From: Flavobacterium sp. Root420
GTDB taxonomy: Bacteria > Bacteroidota > Bacteroidia > Flavobacteriales > Flavobacteriaceae
Length of the DNA: 64,000 nt
Reading direction: 5' to 3'
Assembly (NCBI RefSeq): GCF_001427905.1
Contig: NZ_LMEF01000034.1
Coordinates: 109,329 to 173,328 of the forward strand
Under the pieces are notes generated by a model. It searched no databases and was not told the origin of the DNA. It was given only the letters and a program-made list of their open reading frames with translations. Shown piece by piece: positions 43,974 to 53,147 of this stretch (positions within the stretch are counted from its first letter, which is position 1; each line of letters opens with the position of its first letter). A program made the translations under genes and the position numbers.

Positions 43974-44021
43974 AATAAGGATTCTGTAAAACAAGGTTCA
44001 AAAATAATTTTTCATATCCTT

Positions 44022-44049
44022 TTGAATATTAATAAAAAATGTACCTTTG
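44022..44049 (+). promoter_or_regulatory. Promoter of the atp operon
   Basis: TTG (44022-44024), 17 bases, then TACCTTTG (44042-44049). This is a full match to the Bacteroidota primary promoter, -33 TTG and -7 TAnnTTTG. Transcription would start near 44056, leaving a leader of about 35 bases before atpB. An in-frame TTG codon that could be read as an atpB start is in fact the -33 box. Confidence 0.8.
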
Positions 44050-44090
44050 CACCAAATTTTAGAAACGTAAAAAATAAGATTTTCAACAAT

Positions 44091-45263
44091 ATGGTGATTT
44101 CAAACAAACCACTCAAATTTATTCTTGCAGCTTTAGTTGCTTGTTCTCCAGTCATGAGTTTTGCAAATTCAGAGAATGATTCAACGCATGTACAAACTGA
44201 GGTAGCTCATGAAGCAAAAGTAATTTCACACGATGCTCCTGTGGAAGGAGAGCATGTTGCTCTGGATCCAAAAGCAAAAGTGGATGCTTTTATTGATCAT
44301 CACTTACAAGATTCTCATGACTTTATTTTCTTTTCAGATGAAAAAGAAAATAAACAGTATGGTTTCCCATTACCGGTAATTCTTATTGACGGAGGTTTGA
44401 AAATTTTTTCATCTTCAAAATTGCACCACGGTGAAGCAGTTGCAGAAGTTGATGGAAACTTCTACAAATTAGTTCACGGTAAAATTTACAAAACAGATGC
44501 GGCCGGAACCATTACTTTTAATGAGCATGGACATCCTGAGAACGAAAAGCCATTAGATTTTTCTATTACAAAAAATGTTGTTTCAATGCTTTTTGTTTCA
44601 CTATTATTATTTTTAATGTTTACTGGTTTAGCTAAGTCATATAAAAAAGGACCGATCCCAACTGGATTTGGAAGAGTTTTAGAACCACTAATTATTTTTA
44701 TCAGAGACGAAATTGCTGTTCCAAATATTGGCGAGAAAAAATACAGAAAATATATGGGTTATTTATTAACCGTATTTTTCTTTGTATGGTTGTTAAACTT
44801 ATTAGGTATGACGCCACTTGGAATTAACGTTACTGGAAATATTGCAATTACAGTTTGTTTAGCAGCTTTCACTTTTATAATTACACAATTTAGTGCTAAT
44901 AAAGAATATTGGGGTCATATTTTCTGGATGCCGGGAGTTCCTGTTCCAATGAAAATTATTTTAGCGCCAATTGAAGTTCTTGGAACATTAACAAAACCAT
45001 TTGCATTATTAATTCGTTTGTACGCCAATATTACTGCGGGTCACGTAGTAATCATGAGTTTGATTGCAATGATTTTTGTGGGTAAAAATTTAGCTGCAGA
45101 TTTACCTATTTCGATGGGATTAACATTGTTTATTTCAGTTATCGAAGTTTTAGTTGCATTTTTACAGGCCTTTATCTTTACAATGTTATCATCATTGTTT
45201 ATTGGTATGGCAGTTCAGGATCATGACCATGATCACGGTCACGAAGAGAATGTGATCATTTAA
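44091..45263 (+). CDS. ATP synthase subunit a
   Basis: A 390-residue F0 subunit a. It has a cleavable signal (KFILAALVACSPVMSFA), then a long periplasmic extension rich in His and acidic residues (about 25-165). The usual five or six helices follow, with the essential Arg in ALLIRLYANITAGHVV (R306 or thereabouts) that faces the c-ring. The N-terminal extension is normal in Bacteroidota. The tail is DHDHDHGHEENVII. The start is the ATG at 44091, as the promoter lies just upstream. Confidence 0.94.
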   Translation: MVISNKPLKFILAALVACSPVMSFANSENDSTHVQTEVAHEAKVISHDAPVEGEHVALDPKAKVDAFIDHHLQDSHDFIFFSDEKENKQYGFPLPVILIDGGLKIFSSSKLHHGEAVAEVDGNFYKLVHGKIYKTDAAGTITFNEHGHPENEKPLDFSITKNVVSMLFVSLLLFLMFTGLAKSYKKGPIPTGFGRVLEPLIIFIRDEIAVPNIGEKKYRKYMGYLLTVFFFVWLLNLLGMTPLGINVTGNIAITVCLAAFTFIITQFSANKEYWGHIFWMPGVPVPMKIILAPIEVLGTLTKPFALLIRLYANITAGHVVIMSLIAMIFVGKNLAADLPISMGLTLFISVIEVLVAFLQAFIFTMLSSLFIGMAVQDHDHDHGHEENVII

Positions 45264-45296
45264 TTTAGAAGTTTAATTTTATATATATAAATACTT

Positions 45297-45494
45297 ATGG
45301 GAACAATTCCAACTTTAGTAGGTGCAGGTTTAGTAGTAATCGGTGCAGGTTTAGGTTTAGGTAAAATCGGTGGATCTGCTATGGACGCGATTGCTCGTCA
45401 ACCAGAAGCTGCTGGTAAAATTCAAACTGCGATGATTATTATCGCGGCTTTATTAGAAGGTTTAGCATTCGCTGCTTTAATCTTAGGAAAATAA
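45297..45494 (+). CDS. ATP synthase subunit c
   Basis: A 65-residue hairpin of two membrane helices joined by the RQP loop (34-36). The ion-binding carboxylate is E54 in ALLEGLAF. The residue after it is Gly, not the Ser/Thr of sodium-type rings, so a proton ring is likely. A 15-base-pair hairpin lies between its stop codon and atpF (45508-45542). Confidence 0.95.
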   Translation: MGTIPTLVGAGLVVIGAGLGLGKIGGSAMDAIARQPEAAGKIQTAMIIIAALLEGLAFAALILGK

Positions 45495-45507
45495 TAAAGA
45501 GAGAAAT

Positions 45508-45542
45508 AACAACATCTTTAACGGTTGGTTAAAGGTGTTGTT
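45508..45542 (+). promoter_or_regulatory. Stem-loop between atpE and atpF
   Basis: The arms AACAACATCTTTAAC and GTTAAAGGTGTTGTT pair over 15 positions (one G-T) around a 5-base loop. Only four T follow, so a strong terminator is unlikely. It may slow decay of the upstream message or attenuate, favouring subunit c. Confidence 0.7.
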
Positions 45543-45584
45543 ACTTTTAAAAAAAGAAATTAAATATTTTAATATAGTTATAAA

Positions 45585-46085
45585 ATGGATAAGTTAATTA
45601 ACGATTTTTCATTCGGTTTATTCTTTTGGCAAGCTTTAATCTTGTTGGTTTTGATTTTACTTTTAGTAAAATTTGCATGGAAACCAATTATGGAATCTAT
45701 TACTGCAAGAGAACAAGGTATTAAAGATGCATTACTTTCTGCTGAAAATGCAAAGAGAGAAATGGAAAACCTACAAGCTGACAATCAAAGAATTTTGAAT
45801 GAAGCTCGTGCAGAACGTGACGCGATGTTGAAAGAAGCTCGCGAAATGAAAGAGAAAATGATTGCTGATTCTAAAAACGAAGCGCAAGTGCAAGGTCAAA
45901 AAATGATCGAGCAGGCTAAAGCGGCTATCGAAAGTGAAAAAAATGCTGCTATGGCTGAATTGAAATTACAAGTTTCAACTTTATCATTAAGCATTGCTGA
46001 AAAATTATTGAAAGATGAATTATCTAACAAAGAATCTCAAACTAAATTAGTAGAGAAAATGTTAGGTGACGTAAAGTTAAACTAA
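45585..46085 (+). CDS. ATP synthase subunit b
   Basis: A 166-residue peripheral-stalk subunit. One N-terminal membrane helix (about 11-28, LFFWQALILLVLILLLVKFAW) is followed by a long charged coiled coil (40-145), and FxWxPI is the family anchor. It ends 4 bases before atpH. Only one b-type gene is present in the operon. Confidence 0.95.
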   Translation: MDKLINDFSFGLFFWQALILLVLILLLVKFAWKPIMESITAREQGIKDALLSAENAKREMENLQADNQRILNEARAERDAMLKEAREMKEKMIADSKNEAQVQGQKMIEQAKAAIESEKNAAMAELKLQVSTLSLSIAEKLLKDELSNKESQTKLVEKMLGDVKLN

Positions 46086-46089
46086 GATT

Positions 46090-46623
46090 ATGGCAAGTAC
46101 AAGAGCAGCAATTCGTTATGCAAAAGCAATTCTAGACTTAGCAAACTCTAAAGGTGTTGCCGAAGCTGTAAATAACGATATGAAATCTATTGCTTCTACA
46201 ATTGAAAGCAATTTAGAATTGAGTACATTTATTCAAAACCCAACTACAAAAGTAGAGGTTAAAGAAAGTGCTCTTTTAGAAGTTTTTGCTAATGTAAATG
46301 GTGTAACTAAAGGTTTATTTCATTTATTATTCGAAAACAAAAGATTCGAAATTCTGGAAGGAATTGCATTAAAATATAAAAAATTGTTTGACGAAAGTAA
46401 TGGTGTTGAAGTAGCAAAAGTTACAACTGCTATTCCAATGGATGCGGCTTTAGAAGCTAAAGTTTTAGCAAAAGTTTCAACTTTGTCAGATAAAAAAATA
46501 ACAATTGAAAATATAGTAGATCCATCAATCATTGGAGGATTTATTTTAAGAATAGGTGATCAACAATACAACGCTTCTGTTGCAAACAGATTACAAGTAT
46601 TAAAAAGAGAGTTAAGTAATTAG
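46090..46623 (+). CDS. ATP synthase subunit delta
   Basis: A 177-residue stalk subunit linking F1 to subunit b. The N-terminal ASTRAAIRYAKAILDLA and the C-terminal DPSIIGGFILRIGDQQYNASVANRLQVLKREL are characteristic of AtpH/OSCP. Normal length. Follows atpF by 4 bases and precedes atpA by 38. Confidence 0.95.
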   Translation: MASTRAAIRYAKAILDLANSKGVAEAVNNDMKSIASTIESNLELSTFIQNPTTKVEVKESALLEVFANVNGVTKGLFHLLFENKRFEILEGIALKYKKLFDESNGVEVAKVTTAIPMDAALEAKVLAKVSTLSDKKITIENIVDPSIIGGFILRIGDQQYNASVANRLQVLKRELSN

Positions 46624-46661
46624 TTTTATTACACATAAAAGTGTCTAAATTATAAATTAAG

Positions 46662-48239
46662 ATGGCGGAAATCAAACCTGCTGAAATTTCAGCAATATTA
46701 AGAAAGCAAGTAGAAGGTTTTGAATCTGGTGCTACGCTAGAGGAAGTAGGAACGGTACTTCAAGTTGGAGATGGTATTGCTCGTATTTACGGGCTATCGA
46801 ATGTACAATATGGTGAGTTAGTTGAATTTGAAAACGGACTTGAAGCTATTGTATTGAATCTTGAAGAAGACAATGTTGGTGTGGTACTTTTAGGACCATC
46901 AACAGGAATCAAAGAAGGATCAACAGCAAAAAGAACACAACGTATTGCTTCTCTTAAAGTAGGTGAGCAAATGGTAGGACGTGTAGTAAACACTCTTGGT
47001 TTTCCAATTGATGGAAAAGGACCAATTGGCGGAGACTTATACGAAATGCCGTTAGAAAGAAAAGCTCCTGGAGTTATCTTCCGTCAGCCAGTTACTGAGC
47101 CATTACAAACTGGAGTAAAAGCAGTAGATGCTATGATCCCGGTTGGTCGTGGACAACGTGAGCTTGTAATCGGTGACCGTCAAACTGGTAAATCAACTGT
47201 TTGTCTCGATACAATCTTAAATCAAAAAGAATTTTATGATGCAGGAAAACCTGTATTCTGTATATATGTTGCAATTGGACAAAAAGCTTCAACTGTAGCA
47301 GGAATCGCTAAAATGTTAGAAGAAAAAGGTGCAATGGCTTATACTGTTATTGTTGCAGCTAATGCTTCTGATCCAGCTCCAATGCAAGTTTATGCTCCTT
47401 TCGCAGGTGCTGCAATTGGAGAATACTTTAGAGATTCAGGTCGTCCAGCTCTTATCGTTTATGATGATTTATCTAAACAAGCTGTTGCTTACCGTGAGGT
47501 TTCCCTTTTATTAAGAAGACCACCGGGACGTGAGGCATATCCTGGAGACGTTTTCTACTTACACTCTCGTTTATTAGAGCGTGCTTGTAAAGTAATTGCT
47601 GATGATGGAATTGCTAAAAACATGAACGATTTACCAGATTCTATCAAGTCTATCGTAAAAGGTGGCGGTTCATTAACTGCTTTACCAATTATCGAAACTC
47701 AGGCTGGTGACGTTTCTGCATATATCCCAACAAACGTAATTTCGATTACAGATGGTCAGATTTTCCTTGATGGAGATTTGTTCAACTCTGGAGTTCGTCC
47801 TGCAATCAACGTAGGTATCTCTGTATCTCGTGTTGGAGGTAATGCTCAGATTAAATCAATGAAAAAAGTTTCTGGAACTTTAAAATTAGACCAAGCTCAA
47901 TTCCGTGAATTAGAAGCTTTCGCTAAATTTGGTTCTGATTTAGATTCTGTTACTTTAAACGTAATTGAAAAAGGAAGAAGAAACGTTGAAATCTTGAAAC
48001 AAGGTTTAAATGATCCTTATCCTGTTGAAAATCAAGTAGCTATTATTTACGCTGGTTCAAAAAACTTATTAAAAAGTGTTCCTGTAAATAAAGTAAAAGA
48101 ATTTGAAGCTGATTTCTTAGCTTACTTAAACAGTAAACATAAAGATACGCTTAACGCGTTGAAAGCTGGTAAATTAGATGACAACATTACTGATGTTATC
48201 GAAAAAGCAGCAAAAGAAATTTCAGCAAAATATAACTAA
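46662..48239 (+). CDS. ATP synthase subunit alpha
   Basis: A 525-residue F1 subunit. The P-loop GDRQTGKS is at 171-178, and PPGREAYPGDVFYLHSRLLER is the alpha signature. The nucleotide site here is the non-catalytic one; catalytic beta subunits are encoded by atpD, which is missing from this operon. Full length and intact. Confidence 0.97.
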   Translation: MAEIKPAEISAILRKQVEGFESGATLEEVGTVLQVGDGIARIYGLSNVQYGELVEFENGLEAIVLNLEEDNVGVVLLGPSTGIKEGSTAKRTQRIASLKVGEQMVGRVVNTLGFPIDGKGPIGGDLYEMPLERKAPGVIFRQPVTEPLQTGVKAVDAMIPVGRGQRELVIGDRQTGKSTVCLDTILNQKEFYDAGKPVFCIYVAIGQKASTVAGIAKMLEEKGAMAYTVIVAANASDPAPMQVYAPFAGAAIGEYFRDSGRPALIVYDDLSKQAVAYREVSLLLRRPPGREAYPGDVFYLHSRLLERACKVIADDGIAKNMNDLPDSIKSIVKGGGSLTALPIIETQAGDVSAYIPTNVISITDGQIFLDGDLFNSGVRPAINVGISVSRVGGNAQIKSMKKVSGTLKLDQAQFRELEAFAKFGSDLDSVTLNVIEKGRRNVEILKQGLNDPYPVENQVAIIYAGSKNLLKSVPVNKVKEFEADFLAYLNSKHKDTLNALKAGKLDDNITDVIEKAAKEISAKYN

Positions 48240-48252
48240 TTAGATAATTAGT

Positions 48253-48326
48253 AAATTAGATAATTAGAAAATGTCTCCGGATTTTATCTAATTATCTAAT
48301 TTTCAAATTGTCACATTTTCTAATTA
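48253..48326 (+). promoter_or_regulatory. Alternative hairpins in the atpA-atpG spacer
   Basis: The segment 48253-48268 (AAATTAGATAATTAGA) pairs perfectly with 48287-48302. The overlapping segment 48261-48274 (TAATTAGAAAATGT) pairs perfectly with 48313-48326, which ends 4 bases before the atpG ATG. The two structures exclude one another. Similar TTAGAAAATGTG strings occur at 39401, so it may simply be a spread intergenic repeat. Confidence 0.55.
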
Positions 48327-48330
48327 ATAG

Positions 48331-49191
48331 ATGGCAAATTTAAAGGAAATCCGTAATAGAATTACTTCCGTTTCATCGACGATGCAAATAACATCGGCTA
48401 TGAAAATGGTTTCTGCTGCAAAGCTTAAGAAAGCACAAGATGCAATCACTGCGATGCGCCCTTATGCCGAGAAATTAACGGAGTTGTTGCAAAATCTTTC
48501 TGCTACACTTGATGGTGAAGTTGGGGGAGATTACACAACACAACGTGAAGTAAAAAAAGTATTGCTTGTAGCTATAACTTCAAACAGAGGTTTATGTGGT
48601 GCATTCAATTCAAATGTAATTAAGGAGATTAAGAATCGTTCTGCGTTTTACGCTGGAAAACAAGTTGATGTTTTTCCTATTGGTAAAAAAGGAAATGATG
48701 TACTAAGTAAAACTTTTAAAGTTCACGGTCATCATAATGCAATTTTTGATCATTTAACTTTTGAAAATGTTGCTGGAATCGCAGATAATTTGACTGAAAA
48801 ATTCTTATCAGGAGAATATGACAGAATCGAATTGATCTACAATCAGTTTAAAAATGCTGCGACTCAAATCGTTCAGACTGAACAGTTTTTGCCGTTAGCT
48901 CCAATTAAATCTGATGTACCAGTTTCAGCTGCAGATTATATTTTCGAACCTTCAAAAGAAGAAATTGTACTGACTTTGATTCCAAAATCATTGAAAACAC
49001 AATTATACAAAGGAATTCGTGATTCATTTGCTTCAGAACACGGAGCACGTATGACAGCAATGCACAAAGCAACTGACAACGCAACTGAATTAAGAAACCA
49101 ATTGAAATTGACTTACAATAAAGCACGTCAGGCTGCTATTACAAACGAGATTTTAGAGATCGTTGGTGGAGCAGAAGCATTGAACGGATAA
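48331..49191 (+). CDS. ATP synthase subunit gamma
   Basis: A 286-residue central rotor shaft. NLKEIRNRITSVSSTMQITSAMKMVSAAKLKKAQ (3-36) is the N-terminal helix, and the C-terminal LRNQLKLTYNKARQAAITNEILEIVGGAEAL (about 252-282) is the matching helix of the coiled coil. Length is normal. It is the last gene of the operon: atpD and atpC do not follow. A clear terminator comes 20 bases later. Confidence 0.96.
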   Translation: MANLKEIRNRITSVSSTMQITSAMKMVSAAKLKKAQDAITAMRPYAEKLTELLQNLSATLDGEVGGDYTTQREVKKVLLVAITSNRGLCGAFNSNVIKEIKNRSAFYAGKQVDVFPIGKKGNDVLSKTFKVHGHHNAIFDHLTFENVAGIADNLTEKFLSGEYDRIELIYNQFKNAATQIVQTEQFLPLAPIKSDVPVSAADYIFEPSKEEIVLTLIPKSLKTQLYKGIRDSFASEHGARMTAMHKATDNATELRNQLKLTYNKARQAAITNEILEIVGGAEALNG

Positions 49192-49212
49192 AAGTATTTT
49201 AATAAAATATTA

Positions 49213-49246
49213 AAAGAGCCAACTATTAGTTGGCTCTTTTTTTGTG
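49213..49246 (+). terminator. Terminator of the atp operon
   Basis: The hairpin AGAGCCAACT-ATT-AGTTGGCTCT is followed by a T run. It closes the operon after atpG and confirms that atpD/atpC are not co-transcribed here. Confidence 0.9.
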
Positions 49247-49460
49247 CGTTATTTTTTTTACAATAAATTAATAAAATCAATGAAATTTTTTTTTCGTTTT
49301 TTGATAATTTATAAGGATTAACTTATTTGGTAATTAAATAGTTACAATTTAATTTTAAAAAAGTATATATTTATGCTTTTAAAATTAGTAACTTTTTAAC
49401 ACTTTTTGCGTATAACATTTAACAACCAAAAAGTTATTAAAAATAGTTTAACCTAAAACA

Positions 49461-50135
49461 ATGGCAAAAGAAAGTTTTAATTGGAAAAGTCTCTTCATAA
49501 ATGATGAGACTAACAATGCAGAGGGCGCAGCTGCGGCTCAATCATCAGCACCCGTTTTACCAGCTACTGAAAGTAAGTTTCCAAATCACGCTACCGAATC
49601 ATTTCCAACAAATTCGCTGACAAATCCTTTTTTAAATGAAATTTTTGAAGTTTATGATAAAGGTTTTGAGTCATTGAATGAGTCCGGTTTTGATTTTTTC
49701 GAGCTTTACAAATCTGTTATAGCAGTTGGAGTAACAAATCCACAAAGTTATCAGATGGCTTTTACTATGGGTAAATCAATTAAATCTGATTTGACAAAAG
49801 AATTTCTTTTACAAAAAGGGAGTTTTTACATCGCAGAAATCGAGAAAGTCTACGCTAAATATGATACTATAGGAAAAACTAAAAAAGCCGATTTAGATAA
49901 TTCTATAACCAAAGAAAAATATAATTTATCTAAAAGCATTTCTGATTTGGAAGCGAAAATTATTGAACTTCAAAAAGAGCTGGAAGCTAAGAAAATAGAA
50001 CTTCAAAAAATTGATCCTGTTAATATGGAACAGCTTTCAGAAATTCAATTAAAAATGGAAGCCAACAATTTAGCTAAACAAAAAATATTAACCTCAATCA
50101 ATACTGTAATTACAGGAATTAATCAATATTTATAA
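49461..50135 (+). CDS. coiled-coil protein, first gene of the ABC-OmpA-AAA operon
   Basis: A 224-residue soluble protein without recognised family. After a low-complexity Ala/Ser/Pro/Thr-rich N-terminus (about 17-50) comes a compact segment with NPFLNEIFEVYDKGFESLNESGFDFFELYKSVIAVG. A long coiled coil follows (about 140-205, SKSISDLEAKIIELQKELEAKKIELQKID). No signal peptide, so it is cytoplasmic. The stop overlaps the next ATG (TAATG), showing coupling. It likely binds the coiled-coil membrane protein encoded next. Confidence 0.75.
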   Translation: MAKESFNWKSLFINDETNNAEGAAAAQSSAPVLPATESKFPNHATESFPTNSLTNPFLNEIFEVYDKGFESLNESGFDFFELYKSVIAVGVTNPQSYQMAFTMGKSIKSDLTKEFLLQKGSFYIAEIEKVYAKYDTIGKTKKADLDNSITKEKYNLSKSISDLEAKIIELQKELEAKKIELQKIDPVNMEQLSEIQLKMEANNLAKQKILTSINTVITGINQYL

Positions 50136-51256
50136 TGGATAAATACGAACAAGAAAGAAGCACTCTTTTGACATTACCAATACTTAAACATTTTGACGAG
50201 TCGAAAGGAGAAATTGCTCTAAAATCGGGTGCGCTTAAAAAAGGTGAAAAGTCATTATTTTTGGCTCTGGCACTTGGTTTATTAGGAGTTGGTGGTTATT
50301 TAATCTGGACTTATATTATTCCACCATTATTTACAATGTTAGGTCAGGCGATCGCCTTATCCGCAACTGGAGTATTTTTAGTTTTTTTAGTTATGATGGC
50401 TCCAGTTATAATGAAGAGTCTTCGTTTTGCAACAAAAAATATTCATAAAGCGTTAATTCAGAGTAACCCTTTTAATGAGTTAGAAGAACAAAAACAAAAA
50501 ATGATTAAAAACCGTGAAGTTTTTAAGAACACCAAAGCGAAGCTGAAAGGTCTTAAAAATGAAATGGAAATTGAAGCCAATAAATCTGAAAAAGAAGCAA
50601 AAGCATTTCAGGAAGATGTTTTGAGTTTACAGCGTCAGTCTGAAAAATTGAAATCGGCGATGGACGAAATGGTGAAACAAAACGGTGTTGCTGCAAAAGA
50701 TACTGATGAGTATGTAACTCTGCAAAGTGAATTAGCCAGAAAGTTAAGCGACTCTCAAAGAGTTTCTACACAATATGAACAAAGCAAAAGTTTCATTCAA
50801 AAATATGGCGTTCGTGCTAATGTTTTGGGAAAAATGGATAGAAAATTGACTTTAGCCGGAACTGCCATCGACATCAAAATTGCTGATTTTGATGTGACAG
50901 TTAAGATGCTTCAAAAGGAGTATGAATTTGCCAAAAATGCTAAAGAAGCAACAGAAAGTGCTAAAAGTGCCATGTTATTTACGAAAGACTGGGAATTAGA
51001 ATATGCACTGGAAGTTGTAACCTCTACAATTGCTCAGGATATTGCTAAAACTTCTGAAAACTTAATTGACATCGATGCATTGACTTCTAAATATTCAGTG
51101 GATAATGATGAGCTTTATTCAAGATTAGATTCATTAGCAGATGAAATTAAAACGGGCGATAACACAATTCCGGATTCTACAAAATATACAAGTCCAAATT
51201 ATAAAATGACCAAAGAAGATAAATTATCTGGTGGTGGTTTTGGGGATATTTTTTAA
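50135..51256 (+). CDS. two-helix membrane protein with a long coiled coil
   Basis: A 373-residue protein. Two adjacent membrane segments (about 41-60 and 64-86) are followed by a long Lys/Glu-rich region (about 110-300) with repeated heptads. It has the look of PspA/Vipp- or TelA-like helical proteins, without matching them by any motif I can name. The C-terminus is Gly-rich (LSGGGFGDIF), a possible binding tag. It overlaps the previous gene by one base and is followed 28 bases later by the OmpA-domain protein. Confidence 0.72.
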   Translation: MDKYEQERSTLLTLPILKHFDESKGEIALKSGALKKGEKSLFLALALGLLGVGGYLIWTYIIPPLFTMLGQAIALSATGVFLVFLVMMAPVIMKSLRFATKNIHKALIQSNPFNELEEQKQKMIKNREVFKNTKAKLKGLKNEMEIEANKSEKEAKAFQEDVLSLQRQSEKLKSAMDEMVKQNGVAAKDTDEYVTLQSELARKLSDSQRVSTQYEQSKSFIQKYGVRANVLGKMDRKLTLAGTAIDIKIADFDVTVKMLQKEYEFAKNAKEATESAKSAMLFTKDWELEYALEVVTSTIAQDIAKTSENLIDIDALTSKYSVDNDELYSRLDSLADEIKTGDNTIPDSTKYTSPNYKMTKEDKLSGGGFGDIF

Positions 51257-51284
51257 TACAATTAAATTTAATTTTTAAATAAAA

Positions 51285-53099
51285 ATGGGAAAAATTTTAA
51301 GAACAGAAAAGTTAACTACGTTTTCTGAATTATTAATCGTTATTGCCGGAATTGGTGCGATTTTAGGAGGAGTTTATTATTTGTCTCCTGGAATTAAGAC
51401 AGCTGTTTCAAAACAATTAAACGGAATTGAACTTAATCAGACAGATGTTAATAACGTAACTAATGCTGAAAAAATAGCGCTTCCTTCAAAAGAAATATCT
51501 TCAGAAGTTGCAGACAAACCTTTAGTGAAAATTGGTGCTTATGCATGGAATGCTCAATCTGGAATTATTGTTTCTAATGGTGGTCCAAAAACAACAAAAG
51601 GATCATTGATGGAAAAAAACGGAGTTAATTTGGAAATTATCCGTCAGGACTGGTTGTCAGAATTGCGTAATATGCAAATGAAATTTATCGAAGAATTTGA
51701 TAAAGGAGAAGCTTTTCCTTCTTCAGATAAAAGTGTTTTTGCTGTTATGATCATGGGTGACGGTGCCCCATTTTATATTAGTTCTGTTCAAAAATCACTA
51801 GATGAAAAATACGGAAAGGACAAGTACCACTTACAAGTTATGGGTGTTGTGGGTATGAGTTATGGTGAAGATAAATTGATTGGGCCACCAAGCTGGAAAT
51901 CTGATCCAAAAACGATGAAGGGTTCTGTTATTTCTGCCGTTCTTGGAGATGGTGACTGGGTTACTACTGTAAACTATTGTTTCGCAAACGGATTAAAAGT
52001 AAATCCTGATCCAACAACTTATGATGCAGATGCAGTAAATATTTATCCATCTGAAAATGATGATTATATTAAATCGGCAGAGGAATTAATTAAATCTCAG
52101 ACAACGGGATGGACTGTTACTTTGAAAGAAGTAGTAAATGGAAAATTAACTGGAAAATCTGTAAACAGAAAAATCGACGGTTGTGCTACCTGGACTCCTG
52201 GAGATAAAACAGTTTTTGATAAACTTACTGGTTTTGTTGATATTGTTTCTACCAAAGAATTCAATAATCAAATGCCAACTGCTCTTATTGGAGTTAAAGA
52301 ATGGGCAGAAAAAAATCCGGATATTGTTTCTAATATTTTGAAATCGGCATTGACGGCTTCAAATCAAATGAAAAACTATGAAGACTGGAAAGTAAGAGCT
52401 TCAGAAGCAGTTGCTGATACCTATAAACTTGAAACTCCTGAATATTGGTACAAAATGTTCAAAGGACAACAAGGAACAAAAGCTGGATTGACTTATAATA
52501 TGGGTGGTTCAAAAGTATTTAATTATGCTGATGTAATGCAATATTTTGGATTATCAGATGGTGTGAACAGATACAAATCAGTTTACAATCAGGTTTCTGG
52601 ATATTTAACAGAATTGAATCCGTTTGGATTTAACGAAAATGTTGGCGCAGTTGTTCCTTACGATCAGGCAGTAAACTTGTTTTTCCTGAAAAACATCAAT
52701 GATATCGAATCTACTTCTGCAGATAAAGCAGATTATAGTGCTGAAGCAAAAGAAGTTGTAGCTTCTGGAGAATGGAAAATTAATTTTAACACAGGAAGTG
52801 CTGAAATTTCAAACTCTTCCAGTAAAGAAGTGGAAAAAATCTACAATCTTTTAGTACAGGCTGAAAACACAAAACTAACTATTGTTGGTCATACTGATAA
52901 TGTTGGAAATCCAGATTCTAATTTGGCTTTGTCAAAAAGCAGAGCAGAAGCAGTTGTAAACTATTTGAAACAAAAAGGTATTCCTGCAAGCCGTTTCCAA
53001 TTAGTTGACGGAAAAGGACAAAGCGATCCGGTTGCAGATAATAATACAGCTTCAGGAAAAGCATCAAACAGACGTGTGGTTATTACTTTATTAAAATAA
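51285..53099 (+). CDS. membrane-anchored solute-binding-like domain fused to a C-terminal OmpA domain
   Basis: A 604-residue protein. One N-terminal membrane helix (about 13-32) anchors it in the inner membrane. A large domain (about 78-470) follows, with the layout of periplasmic solute-binding proteins of the nitrate/sulfonate/taurine class (LVKIGAYAWNAQSGIIVSNGG at the start, and GDGDWVTTVNYCFANG and TALIGVKEWAEKNPDIVSNILKSALTASNQM further on). The C-terminus (about 495-604) is an OmpA peptidoglycan-binding domain: INFNTGSAEI, GHTDNVG (535-541) and LSKSRAEAV. The fusion would tether ligand capture to the cell wall. The permease and ATPase genes follow. Confidence 0.85.
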   Translation: MGKILRTEKLTTFSELLIVIAGIGAILGGVYYLSPGIKTAVSKQLNGIELNQTDVNNVTNAEKIALPSKEISSEVADKPLVKIGAYAWNAQSGIIVSNGGPKTTKGSLMEKNGVNLEIIRQDWLSELRNMQMKFIEEFDKGEAFPSSDKSVFAVMIMGDGAPFYISSVQKSLDEKYGKDKYHLQVMGVVGMSYGEDKLIGPPSWKSDPKTMKGSVISAVLGDGDWVTTVNYCFANGLKVNPDPTTYDADAVNIYPSENDDYIKSAEELIKSQTTGWTVTLKEVVNGKLTGKSVNRKIDGCATWTPGDKTVFDKLTGFVDIVSTKEFNNQMPTALIGVKEWAEKNPDIVSNILKSALTASNQMKNYEDWKVRASEAVADTYKLETPEYWYKMFKGQQGTKAGLTYNMGGSKVFNYADVMQYFGLSDGVNRYKSVYNQVSGYLTELNPFGFNENVGAVVPYDQAVNLFFLKNINDIESTSADKADYSAEAKEVVASGEWKINFNTGSAEISNSSSKEVEKIYNLLVQAENTKLTIVGHTDNVGNPDSNLALSKSRAEAVVNYLKQKGIPASRFQLVDGKGQSDPVADNNTASGKASNRRVVITLLK

Positions 53100-53111
53100 A
53101 AATAAATATTT

Positions 53112-53137
53112 AAAGGCTATCTTAACGGATAGCCTTT
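53112..53137 (+). promoter_or_regulatory. Intra-operon hairpin before the permease gene
   Basis: The perfect arms AAAGGCTATC and GATAGCCTTT enclose a 6-base loop. They are followed by only three or four T. It lies 10 bases before the permease ATG, close to the ribosome-binding position. It may act as a weak terminator or RNA-processing site that lowers expression of the last three genes relative to the first three. Confidence 0.65.
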
Positions 53138-53147
53138 TGCTATAAAC

